Below are positions 7,489 through 16,203 of a stretch of 64,000 bases of DNA, piece after piece. This stretch comes from Armatimonas sp043757465 (GTDB lineage: Bacteria > Armatimonadota > Armatimonadia > Armatimonadales > Armatimonadaceae), in assembly GCF_043757465.1 (NCBI RefSeq), contig NZ_JAYVPL010000041.1, positions 1-64,000 on the forward strand, in the 5' to 3' direction. Position 1 is the first letter of the stretch. Each line of letters opens with the position of its first letter. The notes beneath the pieces were generated by a model, which did no database searches, was not told the origin of the DNA, and was given only the letters and a program-made list of their open reading frames with translations. The translations under genes were made by a program, and so were the position numbers.

Positions 7489-10400
7489 ATGCTCACCGTT
7501 TTTAAGCAGGAGGTGCTTCTACGACTGCGACAAGGGGCGACCTGGGGACAGTTTCTCTTCATCCTCCTAGGTGCTGTCGGTGTGATGATGAGCGACCGGG
7601 GGGACGCGGACAACGGACGGCTCCTTGCTAACGCACCGACGCAGCTTGTGATGATCTGCAGTGTGTTTTGCCTGATCACCGGGCCGATTGTGGCCGCCAT
7701 TGCCGGCACGGGTATCTTGCGCGACTTTGAACTGCGGGTCCACGAGTTCTTCTTCACATCGCGCCTTAAAGCATGGCAGTACTTCTTTGGGCGCTATTTC
7801 GGCAGCTTTGTCGTCACGGCGCTCCTCTTCACGGCGCTCCCACTCGGGCTGTGGCTGGGGACGGTTCTGCCGGGCGACACGACCCATCTTGGCTCATTTC
7901 AGCTTGCACCCTACACTTTTTCATATTTTGTGATTCTGCTGCCGAATCTTCTGCTGACCAGCGCCCTGTTCTTCGTGGCGGGAGCGCTCACCCGAAACCT
8001 CTTTGCCGTCTATGCGCTGGGAATCGGGCTTTTTGTGTTCTACCTCATCAGTGCCGCGCTTGCGGCGGGGATCGAGAGTCGGGGCGTGGCGGCGGCGCTT
8101 GACCCCTACGGCATGGTGCTCACGATGGTTGAGACACGGTACTGGACACCGGCGCAAAAAAACGCGGAGCTACCGTCGTTGGATGGCGCGTTGCTGACCA
8201 ACCGGCTGCTCTGGTCGGGGATCGGGCTGGGAGTACTGATGCTGGGAAACCTGCTCTTTCGCTTCCGCGCCCTGGCCCCGCAGCTTCCGCGCCGAACCCG
8301 TGCGCGAGGCGTGCCGCCCCCGCAAGGAGCGATTCCCCGGGCCACCGTGAAAGCGCGGCCTCGGGCGTGGCGGAGCTTTTTGCATCTGGTGCGCTTTTAC
8401 TCCCGATCTATTCTCAAGAGCTGGCCCTACTGGCTCTTTCTCGCCCTCGGGCTGCTGGTCTTTGCCGTGATGGGGCAAAAAGAAGAGGGATTTACCGGAA
8501 CGGCGCTGCTTCCCACCACCAGCCACGTTGTCAAGGAAGTGAGTGACAGCTACTTAGTGCTCTTTATCTTTGTCGCGGCGATCTATGCCGGGGAGCTGTG
8601 CTGGCAGGAGCGCATTCTTCGCGTCGCACCGCTGGTGGATACGCTGCCACTCTCACAGGCGGCGGCGACTCTGGCTCGGTTTGCCGCTCTGGTACTGAGC
8701 TTGGCACTCGCCGGGGCGATCTACGGGGGGATCGGGATGCTCCAGCAGCGGGCGGGGGGCATCGTGCCAGATGTCATCGGCTACGGGGTCGCGCTCTTTG
8801 GCGTGTGCGGAGTGCCCCTTTTGAGCATGTCCGCCCTGGCCTTTCTTATCCATAGCCGTGCGCCCAGTAAGTTTGTGGGACATATTATTTTTGTGGTACT
8901 GACCCTGCTACCGTCGGTGTTTGGTGAGCTCGGCTGGGAGCACCCACTGCTCAATCTCGGGTTGGTGGGGGAGGCACACTTCTCCGATCTCGACGGCTTC
9001 AGCGCCTACACCGCGCAGCTTCTTGGGCTGGGGACGCATTGGCTATTACTGACCTGCCTCATGCTTGGGCTCGCGATTCAACCAAAGCGGCGCACAGTGC
9101 TCGTGGCGCTGGCGGCTCTGTGTACGCTGAGCACGGGGCTTTTGCTCTATAACTTTCACGGGATCCATCGCTTCCAGAATGAGAACGGAGCAAAGCGCGA
9201 GCAGGCGGACTATGAGCGGATGTACCGGGGGAGCTGGGTAGACCGGCCACAGCCAAAAATCACCGCCGCCAGCCTAGACATGACACTCTGGCCAGAGCGC
9301 CGGGCGTTCTCGCTGAGTGGGCGCTACACGCTCCGGAACAAGACGGGCAAACCGATCCCCGAGGTTTTTCTGAGCTACGACAGCGATCTCACGCTACATC
9401 GGCTTGTATTTGGTGGAGCTCGCAGCGCCACACGCACCCAGAACAACTCGGTTTTGGGGGTGCAGATCTGGAAGCTCGCCACTCCACTGGCTCCGGGGCA
9501 GAGCACCACACTCGACTTCACGCTGGTCTGGGACAAGCCGGGCTTTGCCGTGAGCGGCCCCCGCACCGATATTGCCACCAACGGGAGCTTCTTATCCAAC
9601 CTCGCTCCTCGGATTGGTTACCAGGCGGCCATTGAGCTGACCGATACGGCGGAGCGCACAAAGCAGGGCCTGGCGCACTGGCGGGAGCTACCGGAGAAAA
9701 TCGGGCTGAGCCAGACCTACATCGGCGGCGACTCCGACTGGGTGAAGCTGGCGATCACGGTACGCACTGCGCCCGATCAGCTCGCGCTGGCACCTGGCAA
9801 GCTCGTTCGGGAGTGGAGCGAGGGCGGGCGGCGCTGCTTTCGCTACGAATCAGGCCATGTGGTGCGCTACTTCTGGGCAGTGGTCTCGGGCAAGTACACC
9901 ACCCAAAAGAGCCTGTACAAAGGCACTCCCATCACGGTCTACTACCATGCTGGGCACCCATGGAACGTCAAAAGAATTCTCGCGGGCGCCAAAGCCTCTC
10001 TGGCCTTCTGCTCCGAGACCTACGGGCCGTATCCGTTCTCCGAGCTGCGCGTTGTCGAGTTTCCGGCGCGTGGTGAGGCCGTGGCGGCGCAGGCATTCGC
10101 CGGAACCATTCCCTTCTCCGAGGACGGCGGCTTCACGATGAAGGTGGTTCCAGGCGACTTTGACACGCCGTTCTATGTCACGGCGCACGAGGTGGCGCAC
10201 CAGTGGTGGGCGCACCAGGTCACGGGCGCGAACCTACCCGGCTCCGAAGTCCTCTCTGAGTCGCTGGCTGAGTACACGGCCCTCCGTGTTGCTGTCGCTG
10301 CGGGCAATGATCCTCATGAGGTGCAGAAGCGTGCCGCTGATGCCTACTTAGAGGGCCGTGGAAAAGACCGCACGGAGGAGCGCCCGCTAGTGACAACGCG

Positions 10401-10935
10401 CCGCCAGCCGTATATCTGCTACCAGAAAGGCGGTCTCGCCTTTCATGAGCTGTACGGGCTCACCTACCAGAGGCTCGATGCTGTCCTGCGTGGCTTTCTC
10501 CAAGCACTCGCTTTCAAAGACCCCCCGTACCCCACGGCGCAGGCTCTGGTGGACACGCTCAAGGCGAACTTTCCCGCGCACGCGCTGCGCATCTCGGAGA
10601 GCTTTGAGAAGCTGACACTCTGCGATCTCACGGCGGTCTCGGCGCACAAAAAGCCGCTCGGGAAGAAGCGCTGGCGAACCGAGGTTGTGGTGAAAGCCAA
10701 GAAAGTTTTTGCCGACGGCCAGGGCAACGAGAGTGCTGCACCGCTCCACGAGGCGATCTCCGTCACGCTCTGGCAGGGTGAGCAGTCCGTGACTCTGCTT
10801 GCGTATCTCCAACAGTCGCGCCAGAGCCTAAGCTTCGAGACCGATTTTCCGCCGAGCTATATTGTCCTTGATCCCAGCTTTCACAAACTGGATCGCAACC
10901 ACGACGATAACACGCACGCCGTAGAAGTAGAGTAG
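7489..10935 (+). CDS. ABC-2 type permease fused to an M1-family aminopeptidase
   Basis: An 1148-residue membrane protein. Roughly the first 560 residues hold two ABC-2-type permease halves with about a dozen hydrophobic segments. A soluble C-terminal M1 metallopeptidase domain follows, with HEVAH at residues 900-904 and the third zinc ligand in SESLAEY about 20 residues later. Such fusions are known in Bacteroidota and other phyla, usually next to an ABC ATPase gene; none is adjacent here, so the ATPase would be encoded elsewhere or be absent. The peptidase domain presumably faces the periplasm. The ATG at 7489 is chosen because hydrophobic permease sequence begins there; the frame stays open much further upstream but that part overlaps the preceding gene. 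Substrate unknown. Confidence 0.9.
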   Translation: MLTVFKQEVLLRLRQGATWGQFLFILLGAVGVMMSDRGDADNGRLLANAPTQLVMICSVFCLITGPIVAAIAGTGILRDFELRVHEFFFTSRLKAWQYFFGRYFGSFVVTALLFTALPLGLWLGTVLPGDTTHLGSFQLAPYTFSYFVILLPNLLLTSALFFVAGALTRNLFAVYALGIGLFVFYLISAALAAGIESRGVAAALDPYGMVLTMVETRYWTPAQKNAELPSLDGALLTNRLLWSGIGLGVLMLGNLLFRFRALAPQLPRRTRARGVPPPQGAIPRATVKARPRAWRSFLHLVRFYSRSILKSWPYWLFLALGLLVFAVMGQKEEGFTGTALLPTTSHVVKEVSDSYLVLFIFVAAIYAGELCWQERILRVAPLVDTLPLSQAAATLARFAALVLSLALAGAIYGGIGMLQQRAGGIVPDVIGYGVALFGVCGVPLLSMSALAFLIHSRAPSKFVGHIIFVVLTLLPSVFGELGWEHPLLNLGLVGEAHFSDLDGFSAYTAQLLGLGTHWLLLTCLMLGLAIQPKRRTVLVALAALCTLSTGLLLYNFHGIHRFQNENGAKREQADYERMYRGSWVDRPQPKITAASLDMTLWPERRAFSLSGRYTLRNKTGKPIPEVFLSYDSDLTLHRLVFGGARSATRTQNNSVLGVQIWKLATPLAPGQSTTLDFTLVWDKPGFAVSGPRTDIATNGSFLSNLAPRIGYQAAIELTDTAERTKQGLAHWRELPEKIGLSQTYIGGDSDWVKLAITVRTAPDQLALAPGKLVREWSEGGRRCFRYESGHVVRYFWAVVSGKYTTQKSLYKGTPITVYYHAGHPWNVKRILAGAKASLAFCSETYGPYPFSELRVVEFPARGEAVAAQAFAGTIPFSEDGGFTMKVVPGDFDTPFYVTAHEVAHQWWAHQVTGANLPGSEVLSESLAEYTALRVAVAAGNDPHEVQKRAADAYLEGRGKDRTEERPLVTTRRQPYICYQKGGLAFHELYGLTYQRLDAVLRGFLQALAFKDPPYPTAQALVDTLKANFPAHALRISESFEKLTLCDLTAVSAHKKPLGKKRWRTEVVVKAKKVFADGQGNESAAPLHEAISVTLWQGEQSVTLLAYLQQSRQSLSFETDFPPSYIVLDPSFHKLDRNHDDNTHAVEVE

Positions 10936-10943
10936 GCAGTAGG

Positions 10944-10949
10944 TACAAT
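10944..10949 (+). promoter_or_regulatory. Leaderless -10 box
   Basis: TACAAT, six bases, then the ATG at 10956. It lies in the 20-nt gap after the peptidase gene, so the next gene probably has its own promoter even though it is so close. Confidence 0.55.
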
Positions 10950-10955
10950 TGTGCT

Positions 10956-13412
10956 ATGCTTCTGCTCCCTCTCCCCGCACTGGTGCAGCTGGTGCAGCCT
11001 CTCTCGTCCCTCTGGGAGCGGCTCCACTGGAGTGTCGAGGCACGCGGGGCGTTGATTGCCGTGGGAATCGAGGCGCGGGAGCCACTGCCAAATTTCCCCG
11101 TTCTGCTCCCCGGGCCGCAGAACGCCACGGACTTGCTGGCCCGCTACGATGCCACTCTGGTGCGCTACGGCAGCATTAGCGCCGTTGCCACACGCACCAT
11201 GCGCGTCTACGACCCACCGCGCAGCCCCGTTGCACTGGCGGAGAAGCTACGCGACATCAACCCCGAACCCTACTGGCTGCTCCTGCTCGCGTCGCTGAAC
11301 CCAGGGCAGTGGCAACAGCTTACGGGGCCGCCCGGCCTTCTGCTCTCGGCGCTGGAGACGCGGCAGCGCCGCTGGCTGGAGAGTGCCCTGCCCGAGAGCG
11401 CTTCGTTTCGGACTAGAGAGGCACTCTCGCTAGATCCCCGTGACTTCCGGCTGCGTCTAACCCGACAGCTCACGATCTCGGTGGGAGGCAAAGAAGTGGG
11501 GGATGCCTACTTTCCGACCGGACTCGCGGCTCTCTCCGAGGAGTCGGTGGTGACTCTCCCACTGCGCGAGGGCGTACAGCCGGGCGACGAGGACGAGCAG
11601 TTTTTGGGGCGTCGCCTTGCCCCTGGAAAGAGCAAGCCCACGGATCTGGACACACGGCTTCCTGCACTTCAGACCTCGGTGCTCCTGGAGGACGTGACAA
11701 GTGTGGGGGCTCTGGTCAAGCGTCTGGCAGCAGTCACGCAGCTGCCTCTGATGGCCGATGCGCTGCTTGCAAAAAGATCGGTGCGGGTGCTGGGCAAGCG
11801 TGCTCTCGCCGGGGACGTGCTCGCGGCGCTCTGTCGGGGAGTAAACGGGGGAATGCGTCGAGTCGGCTCCGTGTATCTGCTCGTGGAGGATCTCCCGAGT
11901 GCAGCGGCGCGGCGCGAGCGAGCCAATCTTGACTACCAGCGCTTTCTGGCACCACAGGAGCAGGAAGTGCAGCAGCTCTCTCAGCTTGCGGCTGCCGCGC
12001 GGAGCCGCCTGATTCGTGAGGGGGCACTAAAAAAAATACCGCGTAGTACCCAAGACGCGCCGGAGGCACTCTGGGCGCTTGCGGAGCGCTTCGACACTGA
12101 AGAGCGAATCCCTTTTGCACAGCTCTCAGCCACGTTGCGAACGGAAGTGCAGGCGCTGGCCGTGGAACAACAAGAACGGGTAGAGCGTTTTGGCGGGGTG
12201 TTGCCTCCCGTGCCCACCGAGGCGCATGCGGAGCAGAAGCTGGTACTGGAGCTACTGGCACCCGCCGCCCAAGGAGCCGCTTTGGTTGCGGAACTCTCTG
12301 CGGAGCTGCTGCGAAGCGACGAGCCACTTCCCGAGCCGCAGGGGCCGCTGGTGATCCCCGAGACGCTTAAAACGCGCGCCTGGCAGGTAGCACTTCCCGA
12401 AGATGACAGTGCCCAAGACGCGTTGCTCTCTCTGGCGAAGCGCACTAAGCTCACGCAGCTACGCATTGTCCTGCGACCTCATCCCCTGGCCGAAAAACGT
12501 CTGGCGGCACTGGCACGGGCCGCTAAAACAGCGGGAATCGGGGTTGTGCCGGTGTTCTCTCCGTTCTTGGCCTTCTCCGCAACGACCGCAAGAGAGCGCG
12601 GTGCGGGGGGACAGACACTTGAGCAGTGGGCGGCGATAAACGCCACCGATGAAACTCCCTCCAGCCGCCTGGCACGGTCGCTGGTGCGCTGGGACTTTGT
12701 GGTGCCCGAAGCGCTGGATCTCGCGGGGGTAGTTGGTTTCGCCGCGCGGCTCGCGGCGCTTCCTGGCGTGGTCGGGCTGGGGCTGGAGGGAGTCACGCCG
12801 CCGGGCTACCCGGATGCGGAGGTGGGAGACTGGGCGCTGTGGATCGGGGGATTTGCTCTGGAGCGACGGCTCGCCTTTGTCCGTGCGCATCAGACAGACC
12901 CCGCCGATCTAATCTCCGCTTCGCCGTTTAACATCGAGAGTGAGCCCCAGGAGCGCACGGAGCTCCGGGAGATTTGGGAGGCGGAGCAGCGCCAGCGGCG
13001 GGATCGGGCGCTGCTACGTCTGCACCAGGCACTTCTTGCGGCAAAGCTTCCCGTCCCGCTGTCGGTGCGCGCGGGGGCGCTGGGCAAGAGTGGGCACTGG
13101 CAGCGCTGGCGTGGGCATGTCGAACCCACCACGGGCGAGCGCTCCCCGCTTGTCCCCGAGGATGCCCACCCTGGCTTGCTCCATGTGAGTGTGATTGCCT
13201 ACGATGTGCGTGTCTCAGGTCTCGGGGCAAATCTTTCCGCACTCTTTGACGCCACGGCCCAGTTTCGTAGCTGGCTCGACCTGGAGCTTCAGCCCGCCCT
13301 CCGCCCCACACCCGATCACCCGGATCACTGGGATGGCTTCGTCATTGATGTCTCGGATCGGTCCTTGGCTGTGGCACTTTTGGTGCTTGAGAAAGCTTTT
13401 GAGCCCTCTTGA
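10956..13412 (+). CDS. Large hypothetical protein, possibly with an STN-like segment
   Basis: An 818-residue protein I do not recognise. The N-terminus MLLLPLPALVQLVQPL is hydrophobic but is not a convincing signal peptide. Residues about 240-310 (LEDVTSVGALVKRLAAVT, later LLVED) resemble the short secretin/TonB N-terminal repeat fold. A region near residues 480-640 has an alternating strand/helix pattern that could be a TIM-barrel-like hydrolase, but I see no catalytic signature. It is leucine-, alanine- and arginine-rich throughout. The start is supported by the TACAAT box six bases upstream. Its 20-nt spacing from the permease/peptidase gene suggests a possible related role, by position only. 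Confidence 0.75.
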   Translation: MLLLPLPALVQLVQPLSSLWERLHWSVEARGALIAVGIEAREPLPNFPVLLPGPQNATDLLARYDATLVRYGSISAVATRTMRVYDPPRSPVALAEKLRDINPEPYWLLLLASLNPGQWQQLTGPPGLLLSALETRQRRWLESALPESASFRTREALSLDPRDFRLRLTRQLTISVGGKEVGDAYFPTGLAALSEESVVTLPLREGVQPGDEDEQFLGRRLAPGKSKPTDLDTRLPALQTSVLLEDVTSVGALVKRLAAVTQLPLMADALLAKRSVRVLGKRALAGDVLAALCRGVNGGMRRVGSVYLLVEDLPSAAARRERANLDYQRFLAPQEQEVQQLSQLAAAARSRLIREGALKKIPRSTQDAPEALWALAERFDTEERIPFAQLSATLRTEVQALAVEQQERVERFGGVLPPVPTEAHAEQKLVLELLAPAAQGAALVAELSAELLRSDEPLPEPQGPLVIPETLKTRAWQVALPEDDSAQDALLSLAKRTKLTQLRIVLRPHPLAEKRLAALARAAKTAGIGVVPVFSPFLAFSATTARERGAGGQTLEQWAAINATDETPSSRLARSLVRWDFVVPEALDLAGVVGFAARLAALPGVVGLGLEGVTPPGYPDAEVGDWALWIGGFALERRLAFVRAHQTDPADLISASPFNIESEPQERTELREIWEAEQRQRRDRALLRLHQALLAAKLPVPLSVRAGALGKSGHWQRWRGHVEPTTGERSPLVPEDAHPGLLHVSVIAYDVRVSGLGANLSALFDATAQFRSWLDLELQPALRPTPDHPDHWDGFVIDVSDRSLAVALLVLEKAFEPS

Positions 13413-13489
13413 ACAATGATCGGCAGAACAGAAAGCCGAAATCAATTGGAGCAAATTAGCGATTGGGCAGGAATTCGATTTAGGAATGT

Positions 13490-13501
13490 GGAAAGGCCTT
13501 T
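13490..13501. promoter_or_regulatory. 12-bp palindrome upstream of the Gfo/Idh/MocA genes
   Basis: GAAAGGCCTTTC is a perfect palindrome placed directly before the AGGAGG ribosome binding site (13510-13515). Its position fits an operator or an mRNA hairpin, but a single short palindrome may be chance. Confidence 0.3.
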
Positions 13502-13522
13502 CACATCAGGAGGAATTTTTTT

Positions 13523-14830
13523 ATGTCTCAAAATAGACGTGAGTTTCTGACGGGAGCGGCGGCGCTCGGTATGGGGATGACGTTTGCCGATAAGGCACTG
13601 GCAAAGCAGGGTGGGAAAGTCCGCTTTGCGTGTATTGGAGTGGGTGGCAAGGGCGACAGTGACACGGCAGATGCTGCGCGCTTCGGCGAAGTTGTTGCGA
13701 TCTGCGATGTGGACGAGAATACGGTCGCGAAGGCACTTAAGAAGTACCCGAATGCGAAGCCGTTTACGGATTGGCGCAAGTGCCTTAAGGCGATGGCCAA
13801 GGAAGTGGACGCGGTCACGGTGACGGTTCCTGACCACATGCACGGTATCATCGCCGCCAATGCCATGCGGATGGGTAAGCACACCTTCTGCCAGAAACCA
13901 CTCTGCCGCACTATCTACGAAGCGCGTCGCCTTGCGGAGATCGCCACCGAGATGAAGGTGCAGACCCAGATGGGCAACCAGGGCACTGCGGACCCTAAGC
14001 TGCGCAAGCAAGCAGCTCAGGTGCGCGCGGGCATTATCGGCAAGGTCAGCGAGATCCATGTCTGGAGCAACCGCCCGATCTGGCCCCAGGGGATCGCACG
14101 GCCCACTGCTGTGGCGCCGCCGCCCACAGGTTTGAACTGGGACACCTGGCTGGGAGTGGCTCCGGTTCGCCCCTTTGTGCCCGGAGCGTACCACACCTTT
14201 AACTGGCGCGGCTGGTGGGACTTTGGCTCTGGCGCACAAGGCGACATGGGCTGCCACACGCTCAACATGCCGTTTATGGCGCTGGATCTGCGCGATCCCA
14301 TCTCCATTCAGTCCGAGACCGCGCCCAATAACGGCGACTCGTTCCCGGCTTGGTCCGTCACGACGTTTATGTTCGCCGCGACGTCCACACGTGGACCGAT
14401 CAAGCTGGTCTGGTACGATGGTAACAAGCAGCCGTCGCTGGATGTTCTTGGCGATGCCATTGACGATGACTGGAAGCTCCAGAATTCCGGTTCACTCTTA
14501 ATTGGCGACAAGGGCAAGATCTACGTTCCCGGCGACTACGGCAGTGGGGGTCGCGTGGTAGGTGGCGTCGATCTCTCCAATGTCGGCTTTGAGGAGTCCC
14601 CGGGCCACTTCCAGGAGCTGGTGCGTGCCATCAAAGAAGGGAAGCCCGCCATGAGCAACTTCCCGGGTTACGCAGGACCGCTCGCGGAGATGGTGCTGGC
14701 CGGGAATCTTGGCGTTCGCGCTGCGGGTAAGAAAGTGGAGTGGGATGCCCGCGCGATGAAGGCGACGAACATGCCTGAGCTGGACGTCTACATCAAGCCC
14801 AAGTACCGCAGGGGCTACGACATGATCTAG
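13523..14830 (+). CDS. Gfo/Idh/MocA-family oxidoreductase with Tat signal
   Basis: NAD(P)-dependent sugar or sugar-derivative oxidoreductase, predicted exported by the Tat pathway. The N-terminus has RREFLTGAAALGMG, a twin-arginine signal, then the Rossmann motif RFACIGVGGKG and the acidic ICDVD segment. The C-terminal part (about 170-430) is the usual Gfo/Idh/MocA substrate domain. A strong AGGAGG precedes the ATG at 13523. The next gene 65 nt downstream encodes a related enzyme, so the two may act on the same sugar pathway or form an oxidoreductase pair. Substrate cannot be read from sequence. Confidence 0.92.
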   Translation: MSQNRREFLTGAAALGMGMTFADKALAKQGGKVRFACIGVGGKGDSDTADAARFGEVVAICDVDENTVAKALKKYPNAKPFTDWRKCLKAMAKEVDAVTVTVPDHMHGIIAANAMRMGKHTFCQKPLCRTIYEARRLAEIATEMKVQTQMGNQGTADPKLRKQAAQVRAGIIGKVSEIHVWSNRPIWPQGIARPTAVAPPPTGLNWDTWLGVAPVRPFVPGAYHTFNWRGWWDFGSGAQGDMGCHTLNMPFMALDLRDPISIQSETAPNNGDSFPAWSVTTFMFAATSTRGPIKLVWYDGNKQPSLDVLGDAIDDDWKLQNSGSLLIGDKGKIYVPGDYGSGGRVVGGVDLSNVGFEESPGHFQELVRAIKEGKPAMSNFPGYAGPLAEMVLAGNLGVRAAGKKVEWDARAMKATNMPELDVYIKPKYRRGYDMI

Positions 14831-14895
14831 CTTGACAGAAAGTCAAGCACTTGGGTGCGGAGCCACGGCTCCGCACCCTGGAAGGATTTCTTAAG

Positions 14896-16170
14896 ATGGA
14901 CCGTCGCAATTTTCTGAAGGGCGTTGCCGCCGCGGGCACTTTTACAATTATTCCCGCGAGCGCACTGGGACGTGGGGGGAAGCTCGCTCCCAGCAATCGC
15001 ATCACCCTGGGCTGTATCGGTGTGGGAGGGCAGGGGAACTCCAACCTCGGTGCTTTCCTCAACGAAGCGGACTGCCAGGTGGTTGCGGTCTGCGATGTGG
15101 ACAAAGACCATGTGCGCGACACAAAAAACCGCGTGGATCGGCACTACAAGAACGCGAGCTGCGCTGCCTACGCGGACTTCCGTGAGCTCATCGCCCGAAA
15201 AGACATAGACGCTATCTCGCTCTGCACCCCGGACCACTGGCATGCCGTGCCTGCGATTCTGGCGGCGCAGTCCGGGAAAGATATTTTTGGCGAGAAGCCG
15301 ATCTCGCACTGCTTGATGGAAGGCCGCCAGATGGCCGATGCCGTCAAGAAAAACGGGCGTATCTGGCAGACCGGGAGCTGGCAGCGCTCCACCAATAACT
15401 TCCGCGTGGCTTGTGAGCTGGTACGCAATGGGCGGCTTGGTAAGATCGTGCGTATTGAAGTGGGGCTGCCAACGGGAAACCCCTGCGGGAAAGTGGACTT
15501 CAAAGATGCGCCACCGAGCTTGGACTATGACTTCTGGGTAGGCCCCTCGCGCATGATGCCCTACTGCAACGAGCGCACCCACTGGAACTGGCGCTGGCAG
15601 CTTGATTTTGGCGGCGGTCAGCTCATGGACTGGATCGGGCACCACGGCGATATCGCCCACTGGGGCATGGACTGGGACACGACCGGTCCGCAAGAGATCG
15701 AGGGAACCGGCAGCTACCCCGATACCGGAATCTGGGACGCGGCGACGACCTATCACTTTGTGTGCAAGTACGCCGGTGGCATCGAGATGCATGTCGCCAA
15801 CGGGGGCAACGCCGGAATTCGTGGGGGCACCAAGTGGATCGGGGAGAACGGTAACTGGATCTGGGTAGACCGGGGTGGGTTAGACGCGAATCCTAAGAGT
15901 CTGCTCAGTGAGGTTATCGGTCCTGATGAGAACCAGCTCTTCCGTAGCCCGGGGCACCATCGTAACTTCCTAGACTGTGTTAAGTCGCGCAAACAGACCC
16001 TCACACCCGCCGAGACCGCGCACCGCTCCGCCTCAATCGGGCACCTGGGGCAGATCGCGATGAGAGTCGGGCGCAAGCTAAAATGGAACCCCGTCACTGA
16101 GCAGTTTCTCGACGATTCCATGGCCACACGCCTTCTCTCAACCCCGATGCGCTCACCCTGGCACGTATAA
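14896..16170 (+). CDS. Gfo/Idh/MocA-family oxidoreductase with Tat signal (second copy)
   Basis: A 424-residue relative of the preceding enzyme. It has MDRRNFLKGVAAAGTF as twin-arginine signal, CIGVGGQGNSN as dinucleotide-binding loop, VCDVD at the end of the second strand, and EKPISH, the conserved EKP of the family that contributes the active-site lysine. The ATG at 14896 is chosen since GGAAGGA lies 9 nt upstream and the signal peptide begins there. Divergence from its neighbour is substantial, so they probably differ in substrate. Three genes for secreted or membrane proteins follow on the same strand. Confidence 0.92.
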   Translation: MDRRNFLKGVAAAGTFTIIPASALGRGGKLAPSNRITLGCIGVGGQGNSNLGAFLNEADCQVVAVCDVDKDHVRDTKNRVDRHYKNASCAAYADFRELIARKDIDAISLCTPDHWHAVPAILAAQSGKDIFGEKPISHCLMEGRQMADAVKKNGRIWQTGSWQRSTNNFRVACELVRNGRLGKIVRIEVGLPTGNPCGKVDFKDAPPSLDYDFWVGPSRMMPYCNERTHWNWRWQLDFGGGQLMDWIGHHGDIAHWGMDWDTTGPQEIEGTGSYPDTGIWDAATTYHFVCKYAGGIEMHVANGGNAGIRGGTKWIGENGNWIWVDRGGLDANPKSLLSEVIGPDENQLFRSPGHHRNFLDCVKSRKQTLTPAETAHRSASIGHLGQIAMRVGRKLKWNPVTEQFLDDSMATRLLSTPMRSPWHV

Positions 16171-16203
16171 GCACCCTAGCACGTGTAAGAAAGTATTAGA
16201 ATC

